Source: Chloroflexota bacterium (GTDB lineage Bacteria > Chloroflexota > Limnocylindria > Limnocylindrales > CSP1-4). From it: a stretch of 7,448 nt of DNA. The notes beneath the pieces were generated by a model that had not been told where the DNA came from, did not search any database, and saw only the letters and a program-made list of their open reading frames with translations. The DNA lies in assembly GCA_021812735.1 (NCBI GenBank), contig JAKAMV010000497.1, forward strand, positions 1-7,448, given 5' to 3'. The translations under genes were made by a program, and so were the position numbers. Positions 1 through 5,855 of this stretch are shown piece after piece (position 1 is the stretch's first letter; each line of letters begins with the position of its first letter).

Positions 1-86
1 CATGGTCCGTGTCGAGCTCGCGATTCGCCGGGTGGACGGCCTTGCTGGTCGAAGTGGCTCCTCGCGCCGTGCGGCGACCTCGATCA
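1..86. other. Left edge, no supported gene
   Basis: This is the stretch after the stop codon of the 111-aa gene. On the minus strand a GTG at 87-85 overlaps that stop by one base, and its frame stays open to the window edge (29 codons). The codon quality decays after the first ten codons and no well-placed ribosome binding site precedes it. On the plus strand an ATG at position 2 opens a short frame with no recognisable content. I call neither a gene. The start of the next gene of the transfer operon could lie just outside the window. Confidence 0.3.
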
Positions 87-422
87 CTAGCTCGATCGGC
101 AATCTCTCCCAGGATCCACCTGACATGAGCCGCACCTGAGCCCTGCTGCGCCAGCGCCGAGCCTGTCTCGGCGGCTGCGTCTCTTCCGCGCAGACAGGTA
201 CGCGAGGCGTGTGAAGTAGGCGCGGCGGGCGGCGGCGGCGCGCCGCTGGCGCTCGGGGGCGGGGAGGCGGCGGTCGGGGTCGACCTCGTCGAGGAAGCGC
301 TGGTCGAATGCGGCCCGTGCGGGCCTGGTGGTCTCGCGGGGGTCATGGCGGGCGTGCTGGGCGTAGGCGGCGATGCGGGCGCGCATCACGCGCTCGGCCG
401 GGGTGAGGGACTCGCGCTTCAC
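87..422 (-). CDS. Small basic protein of unknown function, downstream of transfer genes
   Basis: A 111-aa Arg/Ala-rich hypothetical protein. The start is GTG at 422-420, which overlaps the TGA stop of the preceding gene (421-419) by four bases (GTGA). A GAGG motif lies 7 nt upstream at 433-430, so this start is well supported although a longer open frame exists in the same phase. Residues 1-85 look helical, with a LTPAERVMRARI opening, a FLDEVDPDRRLPAPERQRRA stretch (about 43-62) and a basic segment ending near SARKRRSRR (77-85). I recall short proteins with this pattern in actinobacterial mobile elements, but know no function for them. The tail (about 86-111) has three cysteines and lower coding quality, so it may be a divergent end. 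A DNA-binding or accessory role in transfer is only inferred from charge and context. There is no signal peptide or membrane segment. Confidence 0.7.
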   Translation of the reverse strand: MKRESLTPAERVMRARIAAYAQHARHDPRETTRPARAAFDQRFLDEVDPDRRLPAPERQRRAAAARRAYFTRLAYLSARKRRSRRDRLGAGAAGLRCGSCQVDPGRDCRSS

Positions 423-1411
423 GGGAGGACCTCGTCGAGCTCCTCGCCGCCGCCGGAGCCGAGCAGCTCGATCCAGGCGTCGGAGCCGACGGGCGTCGAA
501 CTCCAGCGCGGCCGCGGGTCGGCGAGGAGGGACGCGAGGGAACAGGCCTGGCCGCCGCAGGCCAACGGCGCGATGGGCGCCTCGACGCCCTCGGCCTCGA
601 GGTCCTCCAGGACGACGGCCCAGCCGCGCCCCGCGAGGTCGGGCCGCGCGACCCGGCGCAGCCAGCTCAGGCGGGCGGCCGTCGGGACGACGAACACGAC
701 GTGCCAGCCACCGCGGCCGGCGAGCGCCCGCTCGTACCCCGCGAGCTTGGCCCGAATCTGGGGTGCGTGCTCGGTGGCCTCGTCGGTCTCTAGGCATAGG
801 ACGGACGAGCCGGCGTCGCCCTGCAGGACGACCACCGAGTCGGGGCGGGCGGGATCGATACCGGCGTCGGCGGCGATCGACTCGGGCAGCCAGAGCTGGA
901 CGGGTAACAGCTCACCCGAGGGGGAGGGGGCCAGCCGGGCGAGCGCGCACACGGCCGCGACCGTGTCGAGCGCGTGCCGCAGATGCGCGAGGCCGCCGGT
1001 GCGCCGGTCCGGGTAGCCCAGGCGGCTCATGCCCCGGCGCGTGAGCCGGTACGCGATCGGGACGCCGCCGCGGTGGGGCGGCAGCGGCGCGCGCTCGAGG
1101 AGGCCCGCCTGCCAGAGCCGGCGGAGGCGCCGGAACGCAGTGCGGCGGCTGGGGTAGACGAGGACGGCCAGCTGGTCGGGCGTGGCGACATCGACGCGGC
1201 GGAGGAGCCGGAGGCAGGCGCGGTCGCGGACGTCGAGCAGGCCGACGTCGAGGCTGCCGACGCGGGCGCGGTGCGCGCTTGGGCAGAACAGCCCACCGGC
1301 GTGGGCAGTCCCGCGAATCGGGTGCTGGCCTGGCTCACGAATTGCCGGCACAGGGCTGGCGCGGGTCGGACCACGCCGGTGCCACCCGCGCGCCATCAGC
1401 GGGTCAGCCAT
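419..1411 (-). CDS. Replication-relaxation family protein
   Basis: A 330-aa protein that I assign to the replication-relaxation family, found in actinobacterial plasmids and conjugative elements next to VirD4/TraG-like ATPases. The family is thought to act in plasmid or element replication or transfer, but its biochemistry is poorly known. Residues about 58-130 form a winged helix-turn-helix: RDRACLRLLRRVDVATPDQL, a recognition-helix-like SRRTAFRRLRRLWQAGLL segment, then a wing ending in YRLTRRGMSRLG. The C-terminal half has a PD-(D/E)xK-like arrangement: P190-D191 before a hydrophobic strand, E208-T-D210 after VLCL, and K222 in a helix followed by GYERAL. I chose ATG at 1411-1409 because it overlaps the upstream ATPase stop by 8 nt. 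An in-frame ATG at 1396 is also possible, and the first 50 residues look unconserved. The gene is cotranscribed with the ATPase above and overlaps the 111-aa gene below by 4 nt. Confidence 0.75.
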   Translation of the reverse strand: MADPLMARGWHRRGPTRASPVPAIREPGQHPIRGTAHAGGLFCPSAHRARVGSLDVGLLDVRDRACLRLLRRVDVATPDQLAVLVYPSRRTAFRRLRRLWQAGLLERAPLPPHRGGVPIAYRLTRRGMSRLGYPDRRTGGLAHLRHALDTVAAVCALARLAPSPSGELLPVQLWLPESIAADAGIDPARPDSVVVLQGDAGSSVLCLETDEATEHAPQIRAKLAGYERALAGRGGWHVVFVVPTAARLSWLRRVARPDLAGRGWAVVLEDLEAEGVEAPIAPLACGGQACSLASLLADPRPRWSSTPVGSDAWIELLGSGGGEELDEVLP

Positions 1412-3767
1412 CGACGTGCCGTCCGCTCCGCGAGGGCAGCAGCCCGGCGTCAACTTCGGGGCAGTCCCGCCGGCCGCCCGACCGCCGCCAGACCTCGGCA
1501 TCGACCTCGGCCAGCGGCCGCGCGTCGCGCATGTCGGAGGCGCGGACGATCGCCGCGGCGGCGCTCGGCTCGGCCACGGGCCGGCGCTCGACCTCGCCGC
1601 CGTAGGCCACGCGCCGCCCGTCGGGCCCGGGGAGCTTGAGCACCACCTGCATCGGCCGCAGGTCCGCCAGCTGCTCGGCGGTCACCGGCGCGAACAGCTC
1701 GGCGAGCCCGCGCAGGCTGACCGAGCCCGGCTGCAGCTGGGCGAGCGTGCCCGCGTTGGACAGGACCGTGGCCCGGAGCCGATCGCCCAGGCCGTCGAGC
1801 GACTGGGTCGCGATGGCGAGCGACAGGCCGAACTTGCGACCCTCGACCGCGATCCGCGCCATCGCCCGCGTGTCGAACCGCTGCGCCTCGTCGACGACCA
1901 GGACGTGCTGGCGGCGCTGCTCGCGCGGTAGGTCCTGGCGCCCGACGGCGTCGATTGCGTAGCGCCCGATGAGCATCGCCCCGAACAGCGAGGCGTTGTC
2001 GCCGCCCACGCCCGAGAGGTCGACCAGCAGTAGCCCGCCCCGCTCCATCACGTCGCGCGGCCGGACGGTCGACTCGCCCTGCCCGACGACGTTGCGGACC
2101 GACGCGTAGGCGACGAACGCGCCGAGCTTGTTGAGCACGGCCTTGATCGAGCCGTCGCGGTCGCGCTCTCCGCCACGCGGCCACTCGGTCCGCCAGAAGG
2201 CCTCGACGAGCGGGTCGCGGAGGGCGTGCACGTAGGGTTCGCGGAAGGCGTCGTCGGTCAGGACGCGGACGAGCTCGATGACCGTCTGCGGCTCGCGCGG
2301 CGCGAGCAGCGTGAGCAGGGCGTGGCGCAGGTAGTGCTGCATCTTCGGCCCGCAGAAGCGCGGCCAGAGGTCCTCGAACAGCCCGACGAACTCGGACGCC
2401 ACCAGCTGCGCCTGGTCGGGCGAGCGGCGCTCGAGGAAGTTGAAGCCGCGCGGGTGTTCCCGGTCCGCGAGCCGCAGGACGTGGACCCTCGGCGCCGCCG
2501 CGGCCGGCAGCCGGTCGAGGACGTCGCGGCACAGGTCGCCGTGCGGGTCGACCACGGTCGCCCCGATCCTGGCCTCGGCGAGCGCGAGGACGAGGTTGAG
2601 CAGCAGCGTGCTCTTGCCGGAGCCGGTCGCCCCGAACGCCGCGAGGTGGGTGGGCAGGGCGGCGGCCGGGATCAACAGCGGCCGGGCGCCGCTGCGCCCG
2701 ATGACGAGGCCCGTGCCCGGCGCGGCCAGCGGCGCCCCCGCGCCCAGTGGCTGGGAGCGCGCGAATCCCGCCCGGTCGAGGCTGGCGTCCGGGAGGTGCC
2801 ACAGCTGGGCGAGCTCCCAGTCAGCGAGTCGGGCGCGCGGCAGCTGCGCCGTGGGCCCGGCCCGGACCTCCCAGCGGACGCCCTGCGCCCCGTCGTCCAG
2901 GCCGTCGGTGAAGTGGACCAGACGCCACAGGAGCGCCTCGGCCGCCGCGGCGCCGACGCCCGCGACCTCGAGCGCCAGCGCGACGTCGAAGCCGACCACG
3001 CCGCGCCGCTTGCGGGCCTGCGCCTCGCGCTCCGCTGGCGACAGCCGCGGCTCGACCGTCGAGGGCAGGCTCGAGGTCTCGCGGAAGAGGAGCCCGTCGA
3101 TGATGGCGGTGCGGATCACCGCGCCCATCGACGGCGTGGACGGCCCGGCGCGCTCGCCGACGTCGCGCCGCCAGGCGTCGGGCGGGACGGGCCGCGCGAC
3201 CAGGCGGAGCCGGACCTCGGCCGGCGAGCCCGCCGTCTCGAGGGCGCCCGCGAGCGCCCGGAGCACGCGCGCCTCGGGCGTCGCGGCCTCGCGCAGCGGC
3301 CAGGCGCTCGAAGAAGCGAGCCGCCCGACGGCCATCGCGACGGCTGGCCGGTCCGCGGCCCGCGCCTCGTCCACCTGGACGCCCGGGTACAGCGAGCGCA
3401 TCCGGGCCTCGGCGAGTCGGGCGACCTGGCCATTGCCGACGACCTCCCAGGCGAGCCGCCGGTCGCGCCAGACGACCCGGAGCTCGAGCGACGGCCAGCC
3501 GACCCGCCAGCCACCGAGGCCGCGTCGCTCCCTCGGGTGGAGGCCTCGGACGAGCTCGGCCGCGAGCGCGGGGTCGGGGTCGAGCCCCGCGGGCGGCTCG
3601 ATCGTCAGCCGGACGTTCTCGGCCGCGCTCGCCTCGTCGTAGGCGCGCTGGCGTGCGGCGCGGGCGAGCGCGGGCGCTGCCCGAACCGCGAGGTAGAAGC
3701 CGAGCGCGACCAGCGCGAAGGGGACCGCTGGGCCGAGGATGTCGAGGATCGTCGGGATGTGGAACAT
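1404..3767 (-). CDS. Membrane-anchored VirD4/TraG/HerA-like conjugation ATPase
   Basis: A 787-aa ATPase, probably the coupling protein or DNA pump that brings DNA to a conjugative transfer apparatus at the cytoplasmic membrane. An N-terminal hydrophobic segment (about 11-34) acts as a membrane anchor. A long variable region (about 50-340) follows, then the RecA-like motor. Its Walker A motif is GATGSGKST at 379-387, VVDPHGDL at 405-412 follows a hydrophobic strand, and Walker B is VLVVDEAQRF at 622-631. A glutamine-containing TQSLDGL segment (654-660) comes next, then the TraM-recognition/TraG C-terminal type region. The length and layout fit type IV secretion coupling proteins of Gram-positive mobile elements, and the motifs also resemble HerA/DUF87 ATPases. 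The ATG start has GAGG 7 nt upstream (3778-3775). It is the first gene of the unit that includes the replication-relaxation gene, which it overlaps by 8 nt. All key nucleotide-binding residues are present, so it looks intact. Confidence 0.88.
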   Translation of the reverse strand: MFHIPTILDILGPAVPFALVALGFYLAVRAAPALARAARQRAYDEASAAENVRLTIEPPAGLDPDPALAAELVRGLHPRERRGLGGWRVGWPSLELRVVWRDRRLAWEVVGNGQVARLAEARMRSLYPGVQVDEARAADRPAVAMAVGRLASSSAWPLREAATPEARVLRALAGALETAGSPAEVRLRLVARPVPPDAWRRDVGERAGPSTPSMGAVIRTAIIDGLLFRETSSLPSTVEPRLSPAEREAQARKRRGVVGFDVALALEVAGVGAAAAEALLWRLVHFTDGLDDGAQGVRWEVRAGPTAQLPRARLADWELAQLWHLPDASLDRAGFARSQPLGAGAPLAAPGTGLVIGRSGARPLLIPAAALPTHLAAFGATGSGKSTLLLNLVLALAEARIGATVVDPHGDLCRDVLDRLPAAAAPRVHVLRLADREHPRGFNFLERRSPDQAQLVASEFVGLFEDLWPRFCGPKMQHYLRHALLTLLAPREPQTVIELVRVLTDDAFREPYVHALRDPLVEAFWRTEWPRGGERDRDGSIKAVLNKLGAFVAYASVRNVVGQGESTVRPRDVMERGGLLLVDLSGVGGDNASLFGAMLIGRYAIDAVGRQDLPREQRRQHVLVVDEAQRFDTRAMARIAVEGRKFGLSLAIATQSLDGLGDRLRATVLSNAGTLAQLQPGSVSLRGLAELFAPVTAEQLADLRPMQVVLKLPGPDGRRVAYGGEVERRPVAEPSAAAAIVRASDMRDARPLAEVDAEVWRRSGGRRDCPEVDAGLLPSRSGRHVDG

Positions 3768-3782
3768 GGCCGGACCTCAGCA

Positions 3783-3799
3783 GCCGAAATCCTTTCGGC
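3783..3799. repeat. Perfect inverted repeat upstream of the ATPase gene
   Basis: Arms of 7 bp (gccgaaa / tttcggc) are separated by a 3-nt loop (tcc). The repeat lies just upstream of the ribosome binding site of the 787-aa ATPase gene (GAGG at 3778-3775). In the mRNA it would form a compact hairpin next to that site. It could be an operator or a structure that tunes translation initiation. No T tract follows on either strand, so it is not a classical intrinsic terminator. Confidence 0.5.
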
Positions 3800-3836
3800 G
3801 TTGCGGCCGCCCCGCGGACATACGTGCCAGTCGACG

Positions 3837-3863
3837 CTCCTCGGCCGACTCTGCGCCGAGGAG
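3837..3863. repeat. Perfect 9-bp inverted repeat in the gap between blocks
   Basis: Arms ctcctcggc (3837-3845) and gccgaggag (3855-3863) are exactly complementary around a 9-nt loop. The repeat sits in the 290-bp gap between the 219-aa gene and the transfer ATPase gene. It is GC-rich and stable as RNA but has no following T run, so it is either a factor-dependent termination aid for the block to its right or a protein-binding site. It lies downstream of the weak promoter candidate and within the presumed leader of the ATPase gene. Confidence 0.45.
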
Positions 3864-3911
3864 GAGGTCATTGGTTCGCGGCGGGAGGCGCTGCGTGCCG
3901 TCCATGACCAG

Positions 3912-3940
3912 ACGGTAGGCCGCCTTGGCGCTGAGAACAA
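3912..3940 (-). promoter_or_regulatory. Weak candidate promoter for the transfer operon
   Basis: Reading the minus strand, TTGTTC (3940-3935) is followed by a 17-nt spacer and TACCGT (3917-3912). The first matches TTGACA at four of six positions. The second fits only the loose TAnnnT form common in high-GC actinobacteria. It would give the ATPase mRNA a leader of about 140 nt containing both inverted repeats. A chance match of this quality is quite possible. Confidence 0.22.
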
Positions 3941-4057
3941 CGGCTTCTGTGTACGTGTTGGCGTACGACTCAGCTCGCGATGTGGGGACGCCGCAGCCAG
4001 AACCGACTGCCCTGGGCCAAAGGCACGCCGACCCTGACGCGTCCAGCCAGAGATCCG

Positions 4058-4717
4058 CTAGTTGACGCGGCCCGCCACGAAGTTGCCGACAAGATCCTCG
4101 TACACCGGATCGCCGAGCTCCAGGAAGTCGAAGACCATGAAGAGGGGCCCGCAGATGCGCTTGACGTGCTCGACGAGTCGCGAATCGACCTCGCCGAGCA
4201 TCACGCTCATTTCCGTCCCGACCTCCGACTCCATCGTGGTGCGTGGAAGGCTCAAGTGGCGCACCGGGTTCGCCGTTTGAAGAGTCCTGCCCTTCAGCCC
4301 TCCGTGCCGCACGGCGATGTGCACCACTTTGGCCGGGTCCACGTCCATCTGCGCATAGAGACGAGCACAGAAGAGCAGAGCTTCCGTGACGCGGACGATT
4401 CGTGTGTCCGCAAAGAGGCTGTTCGGCACACGCTGGTCTTCAAAGAGGGACTTGAGAAGGTAGTAGTCGCCATCGGTCCGGAATGACCAGAAGTCGTAGC
4501 TCTGGCCGGCCACGTCGACTTCGGCGGTGATGCCGTCGACTGACGGGTGAGGACGATACTCGTCCGGGTTGAGGACGATTCCGATCGGCCATCCGAACGT
4601 TTGGATCTCCGCGGCGCGAGCAGCCTCGAGAAGCTGTTTGGGCGTGAACGTCGGCTTAGGCGGTGACAGAGCGAATCTGAGCTCCATGAACCCGGGCAGC
4701 GAATTCGCTTCACTCAT
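4058..4717 (-). CDS. Conserved-looking protein of unknown function, partner of the TIR/NDT-like gene
   Basis: A 219-aa protein I cannot assign to a named family. It looks cytoplasmic, with no signal peptide or clear membrane segment. Visible blocks are FGWPIGIVLN followed by EYRP (about 41-55), SYDFWSFRTDGDYYLLKSLF (73-92), a DTRIVRVTEALLFCARLY helix (104-121), HIAVRHGGLKGRTL (133-146), and an acidic/hydrophobic C-terminal segment with PLFMVFDFLEL (191-201) and VYEDLVGNFV. These recall, from memory only, C-terminal regions of some AlbA_2/ATP-binding-domain proteins, but that N-terminal domain is absent here. The start ATG (4717-4715) overlaps the TGA of the upstream gene (4712-4710) by 8 nt. 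A GAGGGA motif lies farther upstream than ideal, so translation is probably coupled. GC content is lower than in the transfer genes (about 60% in a 60-base line I counted, against about 72% there), which suggests a separate origin. It may be a sensor or effector of a two-gene defence module, by inference only. Confidence 0.72.
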   Translation of the reverse strand: MSEANSLPGFMELRFALSPPKPTFTPKQLLEAARAAEIQTFGWPIGIVLNPDEYRPHPSVDGITAEVDVAGQSYDFWSFRTDGDYYLLKSLFEDQRVPNSLFADTRIVRVTEALLFCARLYAQMDVDPAKVVHIAVRHGGLKGRTLQTANPVRHLSLPRTTMESEVGTEMSVMLGEVDSRLVEHVKRICGPLFMVFDFLELGDPVYEDLVGNFVAGRVN

Positions 4718-5231
4718 GCTTGCTAAGTCCCTCGAAGGCCCTCGAACGCATCTCGCCGGTCCAAGGCTCGTTCCAGGGGTTCTCTGCGGTCGGCGCGGGG
4801 AGGATCGCCCGCCTGCGACGGATTCGCGCCTCTAGCTCGACTCGGTATCCAGGCAGATCTGCGGGATCCCAATAGAGGATGTCGTACGAGCTGAGATCGA
4901 AGTGAACCTTGGGGCCGCCGGCTATGTGGTCCCGGCTCGACGAGTTGTGGTCGCGCCTGGCTGCGAGGATTAGGTTCCGAAGCTTTCCCAGCCCAATCGC
5001 GTACCCCACCTCGAGATAGCAGTTGGGGCGTTCATTGGTCAGGTCGGCGACGATGATTTCTGAGCGTTCGATGAAGGAGGCGATCTCGTTCTGGAGCAAG
5101 CCTCCTAGGTTATGAGCATCCACGCGACGCGGCGTAAGCCCAGACGCCGTGATGGCCGGTGTGATGACTTCTCTGTAGACCGCGTCCATCTCGTTGTCGC
5201 CGATTTGCATGATCACAAATCCGTCGGTCAT
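4710..5231 (-). CDS. Nucleoside 2-deoxyribosyltransferase/TIR-like domain protein
   Basis: A 173-aa, single-domain cytoplasmic protein with a Rossmann-like fold. An initial strand, FVIMQIG (5-11), leads into MDAVYREVITPAI (15-27). An I-x3-I-x-S-x-IIVADLT stretch (about 50-65, D63) follows, then ERPNCYLEVGYAIGLGK (67-83). E74 sits where the catalytic glutamate of nucleoside deoxyribosyltransferases and TIR NADases falls. A later block is PKVHFDLSSYDILYW (107-121). Such folds hydrolyse N-glycosidic bonds of nucleotides or NAD, or sense nucleotide signals, often in antiphage systems. The substrate here is unknown. I chose ATG at 5231-5229 because AGGAG lies 4 nt upstream (5240-5236). A longer frame back to 5411 adds about 60 low-complexity residues with poor codon quality. 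The gene overlaps the 219-aa gene by 8 nt, so the two are almost certainly coexpressed. Confidence 0.75.
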   Translation of the reverse strand: MTDGFVIMQIGDNEMDAVYREVITPAITASGLTPRRVDAHNLGGLLQNEIASFIERSEIIVADLTNERPNCYLEVGYAIGLGKLRNLILAARRDHNSSSRDHIAGGPKVHFDLSSYDILYWDPADLPGYRVELEARIRRRRAILPAPTAENPWNEPWTGEMRSRAFEGLSKHE

Positions 5232-5250
5232 CGCTCTCCTCGCGCGGCCG

Positions 5251-5280
5251 AGTATCAATCCGCAGATAGTTCGGTGTTGC
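5251..5280 (-). promoter_or_regulatory. Weak candidate promoter for the TIR/NDT-like pair
   Basis: On the minus strand GATACT (5256-5251) matches four of six bases of the -10 consensus. An 18-nt spacer separates it from GCAACA (5280-5275), which matches only three of six for -35. It would place transcription start about 14-18 nt before the ATG at 5231. If real, the TIR/NDT-like pair could be expressed independently of the methylase-vsr pair. The match is weak and could be chance. Confidence 0.22.
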
Positions 5281-5296
5281 GTCGTGGCGTTGGGTG

Positions 5297-5392
5297 TCAG
5301 CCACATGGCCCCCGCGGCGGGCAGATCTGCCGCCTGTGGTTCGGGTCGACCCCGACCGGGACGTGGCCGCCGTCGTCGACGAACTGACCCAT
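5297..5392 (-). CDS. Possible 31-aa mini-ORF between vsr and the TIR/NDT-like gene
   Basis: This reading frame begins with ATG at 5392-5390, has GGAG 4 nt upstream, and ends at TGA 5299-5297. Nearly every third codon position is G or C, as in real genes of this window, while the two other minus-strand frames over the same bases are mixed. The peptide begins MGQFVDDGG, continues through VPVGVDP, and ends with two cysteines in CPPRGPCG. A one-base shift at that point would continue in another frame as GGHVADTQRHD, which hints that this is a decayed zinc-ribbon-like small protein. No family is recognised, and it may be a remnant. Confidence 0.3.
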   Translation of the reverse strand: MGQFVDDGGHVPVGVDPNHRRQICPPRGPCG

Positions 5393-5414
5393 CCTTCTCC
5401 GGGCGTGCCACGCA

Positions 5415-5855
5415 TCATCGTCCGCCCTTGCGCAACCTGTCTCGCCTATCCACGCGCTCTCTCAGCAGTCGGTGAACGACCGCGTCAAGGTCGACACGAA
5501 TCTCGTGTTCCCAGACGCCTACCACTACCCAGCCGATGGTCTGAAGTTGCCGCTCCACCTCGCGGTCACGCTCGGCGTTTCGGGCCAGCTTTGACGCCCA
5601 GAACTCGGCGTTCGCCTTCGGCATCGGCAGGTTGCACTCGCGGCACGCGTGCCAGAAGCACCCGTGGACGAACACGGCCATGCGCTCAACGGGAAAGACG
5701 ACATCGGGCCTGCCGGGCAACGGCGGCTGGACACGGTAGCCCCGCGCGCCGGCCGCCCACAGGGCGCTTCGAAGACGGCTCTCCAGGCCAGAGACGCTGC
5801 GGTTGGCGCGCATAGTGTTGCGGGCGTTCTCCGAGCTCGCCGCTGGGGACCTCAT
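5415..5855 (-). CDS. vsr: Very short patch repair (Vsr) mismatch endonuclease
   Basis: A 146-aa Vsr endonuclease. It nicks DNA 5' of the T in T:G mismatches that arise when 5-methylcytosine deaminates in the cognate methylase site, so that short-patch repair restores C:G. Catalytic residues fall at the same numbers as I recall for E. coli Vsr: E25 (GLESRLR), D51 (LPGRPDVVF), H64 and H69 (VHGCFWHAC) and D97 (ERDREV). The aromatic FWHAC (67-71) and FW (85-86) segments are also present. Putative zinc ligands are C66, C71 and C74. The fourth position, cysteine in E. coli (C117), is histidine here (VWEHEI). The start ATG at 5855-5853 overlaps the methylase stop as ATGA, giving tight translational coupling. 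A longer frame upstream is out-of-family. Length is close to the family norm (E. coli 156 aa), and the gene appears intact. Confidence 0.93.
   Translation of the reverse strand: MRSPAASSENARNTMRANRSVSGLESRLRSALWAAGARGYRVQPPLPGRPDVVFPVERMAVFVHGCFWHACRECNLPMPKANAEFWASKLARNAERDREVERQLQTIGWVVVGVWEHEIRVDLDAVVHRLLRERVDRRDRLRKGGR

Larger units (their letters stand above)
3768..4057. other. Intergenic gap between defence-like and transfer blocks
   Basis: About 290 bp with no frame of convincing coding quality on either strand. It contains the two inverted repeats and the weak promoter listed separately. A small imperfect repeat, gtacg / cgtac, lies at 3951-3966. I see no tRNA, no direct repeats that look like att sites, and no insertion-sequence ends. 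It marks the change from GC-poorer cargo on the right to very GC-rich transfer genes on the left. Confidence 0.5.

Noticed and set aside
423..797. Extension of the 111-aa gene upstream in the same frame
   Set aside because: It would lie within the replication-relaxation coding region, is extremely Arg/Pro-rich, and is not needed because GTG at 422 has a ribosome binding site and the typical 4-nt overlap.
1450..2802. A 450-codon minus-strand frame inside the ATPase gene
   Set aside because: The product is almost all Arg, Ala, Gly and Pro with no domain signature, while the overlapping frame carries the ATPase motifs.
3837..3863. Intrinsic terminator
   Set aside because: The hairpin is stable but no T-rich tract follows on either strand, so I list it only as an inverted repeat.
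2226..4037. A 603-codon open frame on the plus strand opposite the ATPase gene
   Set aside because: It lies antisense to a well-supported gene with Walker motifs. Its translation is low-complexity Arg/Gly/Asp-rich, as expected for a shadow frame in very GC-rich DNA.
5232..5411. N-terminal extension of the TIR/NDT-like protein back to 5411
   Set aside because: The added residues are Arg/Pro-rich without structure, while ATG 5231 has a strong ribosome binding site and the fold begins right after it.
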